Shown here piece by piece: positions 7,540 through 14,254 of a DNA stretch of 14,254 nucleotides. The stretch covers positions 1-14,254 of the forward strand of contig CANDJN010000046.1 of NCBI GenBank assembly GCA_947385085.1, given 5' to 3'. How positions within the stretch are numbered: the stretch's first letter is position 1; each line of letters starts with the position of its first letter. This DNA is from an uncultured Erysipelotrichaceae bacterium. GTDB lineage: Bacteria; Bacillota_I; Bacilli_A; Erysipelotrichales; Erysipelotrichaceae. The notes below the pieces were generated by a model. The model was not told the origin of the DNA. It did no database searches and saw only the letters and a program-made list of their open reading frames with translations. The position numbers were made by a program, and so were the translations under genes.

Positions 7540-7865
7540 AAAGCATAAGATTGACGGACGGAACGCTGCTTGAGCCTCAAGTTAATTTTTTGACGATAAA
7601 ACTATTGCAAGAAGCTGGCATTTCGAAATTGGATAAAGCATTGAATAAAATGCCCAATAACCCCAATATTCAAATGAAATATTTTTCAAAAATTGCTTAT
7701 GCGTTAATACGTTCCAGTGGTCGAAAGGTTGATGAAGAAGAAGCTATGATGCTACTTCCATTCAAGGAAATTGATACTGTTGTGGACGTTCTGTATGAAT
7801 TCGCTGAAACAGCAGAAAAATTCAAAAAAAAACCAACTATGAATACGAAGAAAAAGAAGAAATAG
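7536..7865 (+). CDS. Tail assembly chaperone G
   Basis: A 109-residue protein directly before the tape measure gene, where siphoviruses encode the gpG-type tail assembly chaperone. Residues 1-95 are helical and mildly acidic. The in-frame end after the A run becomes KKKPTMNTKKKKK, a low-complexity Lys tail that looks like a by-product of the frame in which it ends. The start overlaps the major tail protein stop (ATGA), suggesting coupling. A nine-A run at 7824-7832 lets part of the ribosomes continue into the T extension (separate entry). The product is expected to bind the tape measure and recruit tube subunits. Confidence 0.78.
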   Translation: MKSIRLTDGTLLEPQVNFLTIKLLQEAGISKLDKALNKMPNNPNIQMKYFSKIAYALIRSSGRKVDEEEAMMLLPFKEIDTVVDVLYEFAETAEKFKKKPTMNTKKKKK

Positions 7866-7999
7866 AATGGGCATCGGCATTATATACTGCCCTTTCTATG
7901 GGGTTGAGCGAAGAAGCCTTCTGGCAGCTTGACCCTTTTCTTTTTTACGATATGGTCGGTTATTATATCGAGTTGGAAAGGGTGAAACACGGTGGCTGA
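7536..7999 (+). CDS. Tail assembly chaperone GT fusion made by -1 frameshift
   Basis: A join of 7536-7832 with 7832-7999 gives a 154-residue fusion. After the nine-A run (7824-7832), the -1 frame is open for 55 codons and reads TNYEYEEKEEIEWASALYTA, then a segment with EEAFWQLDPFLFYDMVGYY, ending at TGA 7997-7999, eight bases past the tape measure start at 7992. The W-aromatic segment near DPFLFYD is typical of T extensions in phages of Gram-positive hosts, and no ribosome binding site or ATG suits separate translation of this piece. As in lambda gpG/gpGT, the longer protein is expected to link tape measure and tail tube subunits. Efficiency is unknown. Confidence 0.75.
7824..7832 (+). promoter_or_regulatory. 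Slippery A9 run for -1 frameshifting in the G/GT chaperone
   Basis: The zero-frame codons are AAA AAA AAA, so the run contains the A AAA AAA heptamer pattern. A weak 5-bp stem (GGGCA at 7869-7873 with TGCCC at 7888-7892) lies about 36 bases downstream; it is too far and too weak to be a convincing stimulator. No internal Shine-Dalgarno-like element is obvious upstream. Transcriptional slippage on the nine A could contribute equally. Confidence 0.65.
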
Positions 8000-10571
8000 T
8001 GATTTAAAAAAAGTTGGTCTTATATTTGATGCGCAAGGAGTCGCTGATTTTAAAGCATCTTTAAAATCGGTCAATACTGCCCTTAATGATAACCGTGCTC
8101 AATTTAAACTGACAAAGTCAACATGGGATGAAAATACAAAAGCATCGGAAAAATTGAGAGCTACAAACGAGTATTTAGCGAAGCAATATGAGGATTCTGC
8201 TAAAAAAGTAAATGTATTAAAAGTCGAAATAGAAGAACTTGAAAATGCCGAAAAGCGAGATGAAGCAGCTATCAATAAAAAGAAATCTGCGCTTGCCTCT
8301 GCTCAAGCGGCAATGAACAACTACAAAAAAGGACTTGATGATACCAATGCAAAGTTGAAGGCTGGTGTTGCTGATCTCGAAGAATATGCTAAAAAATTAC
8401 AAGCGACCGGGGATAAGGCGAAGAACGCTGGAGGTGCATTGTCTAAAAATGTTACTGCCCCTATCATAGCGACAGGCGTGGCGGCAACAGCGGCATGGGT
8501 TAAAATTGATGAGGCATATGACAACATTGCGGCTGGCACAGGAGCACTTGGTGATGATCTTTTAGCATTGCAAGATGTGTTTGATGAAGTTTACGGCAGT
8601 ATGCCGGTTACCGCGGAGGATGCAAGTGCTGCAGTCGCAGGCTTAAATACCCGCTTTGGCTTTACAGGGGATGCGTTATCAAAGGCATCTAAGGAGTTTT
8701 TAAAATTTTCGAGAGTCAGCAATACGGATGTATCATCAGCTATTCAATTAGTTTCTAGGGCAATGGGCGATGCGAGTATCCCTGCAGATGAATATGCCGG
8801 TATCTTGGATTCTTTGACTTCTGCAAGCCAGGCAAGCGGTTTATCAATTGATAAACTTACTGAGAATCTCACCAAGTATGGTGCGCCCATGCGTGCGTTG
8901 GGGTATACCACGCAAGAGAGTATAGCCATCTTTGCACAGTGGGAAAAGGCCGGTGTCAATACTGAAATTGCTTTTTCCGGTATGAAAAAGGCTATTTCCA
9001 ACTGGAGCGCAGAAGGAAAAGATGCACGTGTCGAATTTAAAAAAATGCTAACCGAAATCGCGGAGTGCCCCGATATAGCCAGCGCGACATCTTTAGCCAT
9101 CGAAACATTTGGAGCAAAAGCTGGCCCCGATTTAGCAGATGCTATTCAAGGCGGGCGCTTTTCTATCGAAGAAATGACAAAGACGCTTGAACAAAGCGGG
9201 GGTGCATTAGAAAATACATATAACGCAATGCTCAGCCCTTCCGATAAAGCAAAGGTTGCGATGAACGATTTAACTTTAGCAGGAGCTGAACTTGGCGATG
9301 TTATTCAACAGGCATTGAGCCCTATCTTTGAGGCACTGGCAAGCATTTTAAGCGCCGTTACAAATTGGTTCAAAAGTTTGAATGATACCACGAAAACAAT
9401 CATCGTTATTATCGCCGGAATTGTGGCGGCAATCGGCCCCTTATTAGTTATCATTGGTACACTTGCCGGATCGGTAAGCAAAATCATTTTGATGTATACA
9501 GAATATAAAAAGGCATCTGCCGGAGTACAGGGGTCAACCTCACTATTAACAAAAGTAATGGGGGCTTTGTCTCCACCAATAATTGCTATTATCGCAGTTA
9601 TAGGCGCTGTCGTTGCAGCCTTGGTGCAATTGTGGAACACTAATGAAGATTTTAGAAATTCCGTCCAGAGCGCACTAGAAAGTATTCAAAGCGTTTTTAG
9701 TAATCTATGGATAACCATTCTTCAACCTATATTTACAAGTATCAAAGAAATTATCATGGATGTCTGGGAAAATGGAGTAAAGCCGCTTTGGGATAATTGG
9801 GTAAACTTCGTGGGTGATATTACCATTCAAATGATGGGACTACTCGAGAGCATAGAGCCTATACTGAATTGGTTCATTGACATTTTCGGCCCCATGCTTA
9901 CCTATGTTTTTGATCTTGTGGCCTCTGCTTTTGGTGGTAGCGTAACCACTATTTTAGGAGTTGCGGGGGCTCTCTTAAGCAATATCGGAATAGTCGTTTC
10001 AAGTATTATAGGTGTATTTAAGGGTGTTATTGATTTCCTAGTAAATGTATTCACCGGAAATTGGAGTGGCGCATGGAACAGTGTTGTGTCGATTTTCAGT
10101 AATATTTTTAACGGAATAATCGGAATTGCCAAAGCGCCTATAAATATGATCATTGGATTTATTAACGGAATGATTAGTGGTGTTGAGCAAGGTGTAAATG
10201 CGTGTATACGTGCTTTAAATTCTTTGTCATTCGATGTTCCCGATTGGATACCGCTGATTGGTGGGCAGCATTGGGGATTTGATTTAGGTATGGTTGGTTT
10301 TGGTCGCATTCCTTATTTGGCTAAAGGCGGTCAACTGTTAAGCGGCATGGCGATGATTGCCGAGGCTGGGCCCGAATTATTGTTACAACAAGGAAATCGG
10401 ACAACCGTTGCCCCTTTGACTAACGGTGGAGGTGCAACACCTGTTGATATTATTGACTATGATAAAATGGCGCTTGCGATGATCAGAGCGTTCAAAGGAA
10501 TGACGGTTAAAATCTGGGATGAGAAGATAGGCGAGATCATGGATGATCGAATCATAAAGGCGGTGGGATAA
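7992..10571 (+). CDS. Tape measure protein
   Basis: An 859-residue tape measure protein that sets tail length and is ejected with the DNA. Residues 45-140 are a charged coiled coil. About 150-440 matches the PhageMin_Tail core, which includes GAPMRALGYTTQESIAIFAQWEKAG segments near 297-321. Strong hydrophobic helices lie near 469-490 and 528-547, with further hydrophobic sequence to about 720, as expected for membrane-penetrating parts. Near the end, YLAKGGQLLSG followed by AEAGPELLL is a common tape measure motif. The start is GTG 7992 with an AAAGGGTG site seven bases upstream. By the usual 0.15 nm per residue, the tail would be roughly 130 nm. No peptidase or lysozyme domain is evident. 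Confidence 0.93.
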   Translation: MADDLKKVGLIFDAQGVADFKASLKSVNTALNDNRAQFKLTKSTWDENTKASEKLRATNEYLAKQYEDSAKKVNVLKVEIEELENAEKRDEAAINKKKSALASAQAAMNNYKKGLDDTNAKLKAGVADLEEYAKKLQATGDKAKNAGGALSKNVTAPIIATGVAATAAWVKIDEAYDNIAAGTGALGDDLLALQDVFDEVYGSMPVTAEDASAAVAGLNTRFGFTGDALSKASKEFLKFSRVSNTDVSSAIQLVSRAMGDASIPADEYAGILDSLTSASQASGLSIDKLTENLTKYGAPMRALGYTTQESIAIFAQWEKAGVNTEIAFSGMKKAISNWSAEGKDARVEFKKMLTEIAECPDIASATSLAIETFGAKAGPDLADAIQGGRFSIEEMTKTLEQSGGALENTYNAMLSPSDKAKVAMNDLTLAGAELGDVIQQALSPIFEALASILSAVTNWFKSLNDTTKTIIVIIAGIVAAIGPLLVIIGTLAGSVSKIILMYTEYKKASAGVQGSTSLLTKVMGALSPPIIAIIAVIGAVVAALVQLWNTNEDFRNSVQSALESIQSVFSNLWITILQPIFTSIKEIIMDVWENGVKPLWDNWVNFVGDITIQMMGLLESIEPILNWFIDIFGPMLTYVFDLVASAFGGSVTTILGVAGALLSNIGIVVSSIIGVFKGVIDFLVNVFTGNWSGAWNSVVSIFSNIFNGIIGIAKAPINMIIGFINGMISGVEQGVNACIRALNSLSFDVPDWIPLIGGQHWGFDLGMVGFGRIPYLAKGGQLLSGMAMIAEAGPELLLQQGNRTTVAPLTNGGGATPVDIIDYDKMALAMIRAFKGMTVKIWDEKIGEIMDDRIIKAVG

Positions 10572-10572
10572 G

Positions 10573-11244
10573 ATGTTTTATTTCAATGGTATAAACAGCA
10601 AAGAAATGGGCGTGATTGCCGAGGAAGAAGACTTCCTTGCAAGAGCAGCGCTGCGCGTTCAAGAGAATGTGATCGATGGTGTAGATGGTAGTGGATTCGA
10701 TATTTTAGGATACGAAAACGTTTCCATTGCGTTAAAGCTGTATATTCTTCATCCTGATAGATTAGATGATATTTTTAACTGGTTGACTGGCCAAGGTGTT
10801 CTCGAATATAACGGGCGCGTAACTAATGCCTGTTTTTTTAATGAATTGCATCCAATCCGAGCAAGCAGTATAAAAACAATGGAAACAACCGTGATCAGAT
10901 CGCCTTTCTGGTATGACGCAGCTGATAGCTTTCAGAGGATAACGGATGATTTTGTTGTAAACATCGGAAATGTATCATCGTGTCCTATTATAAAGCTAGT
11001 GGGTCATAAAGGTATCACCGTTGATATGACAATTGGAGAAGTTAGATTCACATACACCTTTGATGATGCAGGATATGTTGAAATTGATTGCTATGATAAA
11101 ACCGAGATCGCAGAAGGTTTTAGCAAATCAAAACAATTATCAATCGGATTTAATTATCCTTTTTTAAAAGCCGGAAGAAATAAGGTTGTCGTGCATAGTG
11201 GTGCGTGCGACTTATTTATCAAGAGAAAGGACTGCTGGAGATGA
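10573..11244 (+). CDS. Distal tail protein (Dit, Sipho_tail family)
   Basis: A 223-residue Dit-like protein, following the tape measure and preceding Tal as in most Gram-positive siphoviruses. The N-terminal half (FYFNGINSKEMGVIA; LDDIFNWLTGQGVLEYNGR; ATTACHING strands ending RSPFWYD around residue 112) is the typical hexameric ring domain, including the recurrent PFWYD motif. The C-terminal half is a beta domain with FTYTFDDAGYVEID. It forms the hub ring joining tube and tail tip. The start at 10573 follows GGTGG six bases upstream and one base after the tape measure stop. The stop overlaps the Tal start by four bases (ATGA). Confidence 0.86.
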   Translation: MFYFNGINSKEMGVIAEEEDFLARAALRVQENVIDGVDGSGFDILGYENVSIALKLYILHPDRLDDIFNWLTGQGVLEYNGRVTNACFFNELHPIRASSIKTMETTVIRSPFWYDAADSFQRITDDFVVNIGNVSSCPIIKLVGHKGITVDMTIGEVRFTYTFDDAGYVEIDCYDKTEIAEGFSKSKQLSIGFNYPFLKAGRNKVVVHSGACDLFIKRKDCWR

Positions 11245-13388
11245 AAATATACGAGCCAAGAGAAAAACAATTTAACAATAACGGTCTTGGGACTATCAAA
11301 CCACTTAAGTGCATAGAGAAAAAAGATCGTTCACTTGATGGATGGTGTATCGAAGTTACGGTTTCTATCGAATACCAAGATATGATTAAACAAGACTATA
11401 TTGCTTTTGTAGAAACAAAAGAAAAAAGCGGGCAGCCGTTCCGGATCAACAATATTTCACTAAAAAACAGGATCATTGCCTTTACTGCGAATCATATTGT
11501 ATTTGATTCAGAAAGGTATCTACTTGATGATGTACGACCTACTGATCAAACGGCATTATCGTTTCTTAATTATGTTAACGAACGCACTGACACACACAGT
11601 CCATATTATGTAACGTCTGATATATCAGATAGAGGAACAAGCTATTTTGTTAGAAAAACTTTACTTGATGCCTTTATGACAGCCGAGGAAATCTTTGGCG
11701 GGGTATACGATATAGATGGCTTTAACATCGCTTTAAAAAACCATGTAGGCAATGATAACGGTGTTTGTGTGATCTATGGAAAAAACATTGAGGACATGAA
11801 CGTTAACGAAGATTGGAACGATGTCTGTACCAAGATTTTACCGGAGGGGACAAACGGTATCCTTCTGCCGGAAAAGTATTTATTAGCTGATGTGCAGTAT
11901 GAGCAGCCCTTCACCCGTACTGTTAAGTTTGACACCGAAACAGAAAACAATGACGGCTCGAAGATCAGTGAAAAAGAACAGATCGTAGAATTGAGAAAGT
12001 TGGCGCAAGCTTACCTTGATGAGCACATATATCCAAAGATCAGTTATGTCGCAAAGGCATCACCGGATGATGAATTGTGTATCGGCGATATTGTACACAT
12101 CAAGCATCCTTTGTGTACCCTAAGCGCGGAAGTATATTCATATACGTATGATACGATTGCAAAGAAAGTGACCGAAATCTCATTCGGAAACTATAAACCA
12201 ACCGCCCGAAGGGCAGTGGCAAGCATCCGGAATGAGATTGATAAAACTAACAAGAGAATAACCACTCAAGAGGCGATGATACAACACCAAACTGATTTGA
12301 TTAATTCTCAATTCAAAAACGGATATGTATATGTTGATGACAATGAAATATTCATTTTGGATGAACTCCCCAAAGAAAAAGCAAAAAATGTATGGCGATT
12401 CAATATGGGTGGTCTTGGCTTTAGCAGCAACGGATGGCAAGGGCCGTATCTATCCGCCTGGACAATTGATGGCAAATTCAACGCTGATTTTATTACAGCG
12501 GGTACAATACAGGGGATTGAATTGATAGGAAATACCATAAAAGGTGGAAAAATCGAAGGCAATACTACGATAAAAGTAGGTACTGATCTGTATGTCGGCG
12601 ATAATATTTATCTTGGAGATCAAAAAAGAAACAATTCTAAACGTGTATTTTTGAACGAAAAAATCTATATTGGACTTTATGATTTTGAAGGTTCCAGTGA
12701 ATCCGGTTTTGTAGTTGAAGTAGGCACGGCTGAGCTTCTTCTAACTGAAAAAAGATTTTTTGTCAAAATTGGTGATTATATACCTTTTTTTGCTGACAAA
12801 GAAACTAAAGATAGTCTTATAAGTGGGGATTTAAATGTATCTGGGTTTTTGGATGTTTCTAAAGAAGTAAGGGCTATGGGTTTAGATGTAACTGGACATA
12901 TGTATGTATCTGACGAAGCTCACATGGGCGGAAACTTGCTCACGTTTGGAGATTTGAGTGCGTATGGAGAAATATATGCGTATAAAGATTTGAGTGTCAA
13001 TGGAAATTTGTTTGTCCAAGGTAAAAAAAACCGTATTGTAAAAACAGAACATTATGGAATGCGGAAGTTAAATGCTGTTGAATCAGCAGAATGCTACTTC
13101 ACTGATGAAGGTCAAGCGGTTTTTGATGACGATGGTAAGGCAGACATCAAATTTGATCCAATATGGCTTGAAACTGTATCCACAGATAAGCCTTATCATA
13201 TTCAGTTAACACCTTATTGCGAGGTTTGCCCTTGGATTGTAGAAGAATATGCAGATCATTGTGTTATTGCCGGAAAACCAAACACAAAGGTGAATTGGCA
13301 TATATCAGCCTTGCAGAAAGATTATGACAACGTTCGTCTTGAAGAATTTATAGAAAAGGGTGATGAAAATGATTCTAGGAAACATTAA
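11241..13388 (+). CDS. Tail tip protein (Tal-type hub with fibre-like C-terminus)
   Basis: A 715-residue tail-associated protein. Residues 1-320 match the baseplate hub/prophage tail domain (gp27-like), which closes the tail tube. Residues 325-355 form a coiled coil. Residues 363-421 contain YVDDNEIFILDELP, then VWRFNMGGLGFSSNGWQGP and GKFNADFITAGTIQG, a segment common in Tal proteins of Gram-positive phages. About 422-595 is beta-repeat fibre sequence (LYVGDNIYLGD; LNVSGFLDVS; LSVNGNLFVQG), and about 597-700 is a separate small C-terminal domain starting KNRIVKTEHYG. The start at 11241 has an AGAAAGGA site nine bases upstream; an upstream in-frame GTG (11205) would add 12 residues inside Dit and lacks support. 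No catalytic peptidase motif is evident. It overlaps the next gene by 20 bases. Confidence 0.82.
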   Translation: MKIYEPREKQFNNNGLGTIKPLKCIEKKDRSLDGWCIEVTVSIEYQDMIKQDYIAFVETKEKSGQPFRINNISLKNRIIAFTANHIVFDSERYLLDDVRPTDQTALSFLNYVNERTDTHSPYYVTSDISDRGTSYFVRKTLLDAFMTAEEIFGGVYDIDGFNIALKNHVGNDNGVCVIYGKNIEDMNVNEDWNDVCTKILPEGTNGILLPEKYLLADVQYEQPFTRTVKFDTETENNDGSKISEKEQIVELRKLAQAYLDEHIYPKISYVAKASPDDELCIGDIVHIKHPLCTLSAEVYSYTYDTIAKKVTEISFGNYKPTARRAVASIRNEIDKTNKRITTQEAMIQHQTDLINSQFKNGYVYVDDNEIFILDELPKEKAKNVWRFNMGGLGFSSNGWQGPYLSAWTIDGKFNADFITAGTIQGIELIGNTIKGGKIEGNTTIKVGTDLYVGDNIYLGDQKRNNSKRVFLNEKIYIGLYDFEGSSESGFVVEVGTAELLLTEKRFFVKIGDYIPFFADKETKDSLISGDLNVSGFLDVSKEVRAMGLDVTGHMYVSDEAHMGGNLLTFGDLSAYGEIYAYKDLSVNGNLFVQGKKNRIVKTEHYGMRKLNAVESAECYFTDEGQAVFDDDGKADIKFDPIWLETVSTDKPYHIQLTPYCEVCPWIVEEYADHCVIAGKPNTKVNWHISALQKDYDNVRLEEFIEKGDENDSRKH

Positions 13389-14254
13389 ACAAGAGCATAC
13401 ACATCTATTTACGGATAATCCGCAATTTGTATGCCAATGGGGCGAGAACATTTCGCTTTCTGTCACGTTCGATGGGACGTTTGATGGATATTCATTTGCT
13501 TGGTTGATCGCATATGACCGGGATATGAAAAAGACTGATTATCTCGCGTATGATGCGGAAAATCAGATTTTGACGATACCAGCAAAGGCTTTGAAAAAAG
13601 CAGGGCATATCTATATAACTCTGCGGGTAATGAAAGGCATAGAAACAATTCCGTGTACTCCGGTTGGCTTTTTAATAAAGCCATCAGGAAATCCTAATGC
13701 TGATAACAGTCCACATGAACCGGGATGGGAAGAAATTGCTAAAGGGCTTTTTGAACAGATCTTTGCCAACGACTACAAAGCACCTTTAGATGACCTTTTT
13801 CAACGTGTAGATAAGACAATTGACGATGTTGAAAAAATGAGCACCGCTTTAAATGAGGCCGAACAAGGAAGAGTCGAAAACGAAAATACTCGTGTTTCAG
13901 ATGAGGAGGCGAGAGCAGCGGCAGAGCGAGCACGAGTTACGAATGAAAATGCGCGAGCAAATGCAGAAATGGAACGTATCAATGCGGAACTGGCTCGAAA
14001 GAGCGCCGAGGCAAAGAGACAAGTCGATTCATCAAATGCCATTGATAACGCTAACACCGCAGCCGATTCAGCGAACGATATAGCTGATGAAGTCCGCCGG
14101 AAGTTAGAGGCCGGAGAATTGAACGGACGAGATGGCCATGATGGTCAAGATGGCGCAGATGGCAAAGACGGCAAGGATGGCGAATTAGGCGGTGACACCG
14201 TGCCGATCGGCGCAATGATGTCGTGCACGACAAACACAGTACCGGATGGATGGT
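13369..14254 (+). CDS. Baseplate/receptor-binding protein with collagen-like stalk, incomplete at window end
   Basis: This frame is open from 13369 to the window end (at least 295 residues, no stop seen). Residues 1-105 resemble the N-terminal domain of BppU-type upper baseplate proteins (IKQEHTHLF; VTFDGTF; LTIPAKALKKAG), here a loose match. Residues 160-220 are a heptad coiled coil with Arg every seventh residue, 253-271 a Gly-X-Asp collagen-like run, and 279-295 begins VPIGAMMSC then VPDGW, typical of the start of a phage tail-collar domain. It is therefore a trimeric fibre in which a head domain anchors to the tail tip and the collar region points outward to bind the host. The start at 13369 has AGGG at normal spacing; the ATG at 13363 in frame is too close to it. 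The C-terminus lies beyond the window. Confidence 0.78.
   Translation, partial: MILGNIKQEHTHLFTDNPQFVCQWGENISLSVTFDGTFDGYSFAWLIAYDRDMKKTDYLAYDAENQILTIPAKALKKAGHIYITLRVMKGIETIPCTPVGFLIKPSGNPNADNSPHEPGWEEIAKGLFEQIFANDYKAPLDDLFQRVDKTIDDVEKMSTALNEAEQGRVENENTRVSDEEARAAAERARVTNENARANAEMERINAELARKSAEAKRQVDSSNAIDNANTAADSANDIADEVRRKLEAGELNGRDGHDGQDGADGKDGKDGELGGDTVPIGAMMSCTTNTVPDGW
13870..14019 (+). repeat. Heptad coiled-coil repeats inside the fibre gene
   Basis: Coding repeats in the last gene. Arg occurs at residues 168, 175, 182, 189, 196, 203, 210 and 217, exactly every seven, within Ala/Glu/Asn-rich sequence such as ARVTNENARANAEMERI. At DNA level the units (21 bases) have diverged but are recognisable. 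The pattern implies a regular trimeric coiled coil linking the anchor domain to the stalk. Confidence 0.8.
14125..14181 (+). repeat. Collagen-like Gly-X-Asp coding repeat
   Basis: Seven glycines are spaced three residues apart, with Asp in every Y position (residues 253-271: GRDGHDGQDGADGKDGKDG). The DNA is a GGNNNNGAY nine-base-type pattern with GAT/GAC-GGC units. Such short collagen-like stalks are frequent in phage tail fibres and vary in length between related phages. Confidence 0.85.

Noticed and set aside
7866..7991. A possible gap or separate small gene between the chaperone and the tape measure
   Set aside because: It has no ATG with a ribosome binding site. It is best explained as the -1 frameshift extension of the chaperone, reported as GT.
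9902..10309. A 135-codon minus-strand frame opposite the tape measure gene
   Set aside because: It is Ile/Pro-rich sequence produced by the reverse complement of hydrophobic tape measure codons, with no start signal.
1..14254. CRISPR arrays, tRNA genes, insertion sequences, anti-phage defence or novel enzymatic systems
   Set aside because: No spaced repeats, tRNA-like cloverleaf, inverted terminal repeats with transposase, or non-structural genes were seen. Every sizeable frame on the plus strand fits a phage structural role.

Overview
The window is the late structural module of a tailed phage or prophage with a siphovirus (long non-contractile tail) plan and an HK97-type head. All genes lie on the plus strand and are packed with overlaps of 1 to 20 bases or very short gaps. 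Strong AAAGGAGG-type ribosome binding sites, moderate-to-low GC content, and the protein families (P27-like small terminase, phi13-type major tail protein, Sipho_tail/Dit, Tal, BppU-like fibre) point to a host in the Bacillota (Firmicutes), perhaps a gut Clostridia or Erysipelotrichia. The host is an inference. No host gene, integrase, lysis gene or regulator is visible.

Layout. 1-78 holds a terminator-like hairpin. 79-3682 is the packaging block: HNH endonuclease, a probable cos interval, small terminase, large terminase and portal. 3666-5523 is the head block: a ClpP-type prohead protease and the HK97-fold major capsid protein. 5523-6858 holds four small neck and tail-joining genes. 6871-11244 is the tail tube block: phi13-type major tail protein, tail assembly chaperone G with a G-T frameshift extension, tape measure and distal tail protein. 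11241-14254 is the tail tip: a Tal-type hub/fibre protein, then a receptor-binding/baseplate protein that runs off the window end.

How they work together. HNH and the two terminase subunits cut and pump concatemeric DNA through the portal into a prohead made of capsid protein and matured by the protease. Connector, head closure and tail-completion proteins join head and tail. The tape measure, kept soluble by G/GT chaperones, sets the tube length around which the major tail protein polymerises. Dit, Tal and the last protein form the adsorption device.

Three points stand out. First, the prohead protease frame has an in-frame TAA at codon 11 (3696-3698), with family-like sequence continuing in the same frame on both sides, so this prophage may be defective or the protein may start internally. 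Second, a run of nine A (7824-7832) lets the G chaperone frame shift by -1 into a 55-codon extension that ends at 7999. Third, an open frame from 13369 to the window end encodes a BppU-like head, an eight-heptad arginine coiled coil, a Gly-X-Asp collagen-like stretch and the beginning of a tail-collar domain. I found no clearly new system. This is a recognisable phage module with some unusual details.
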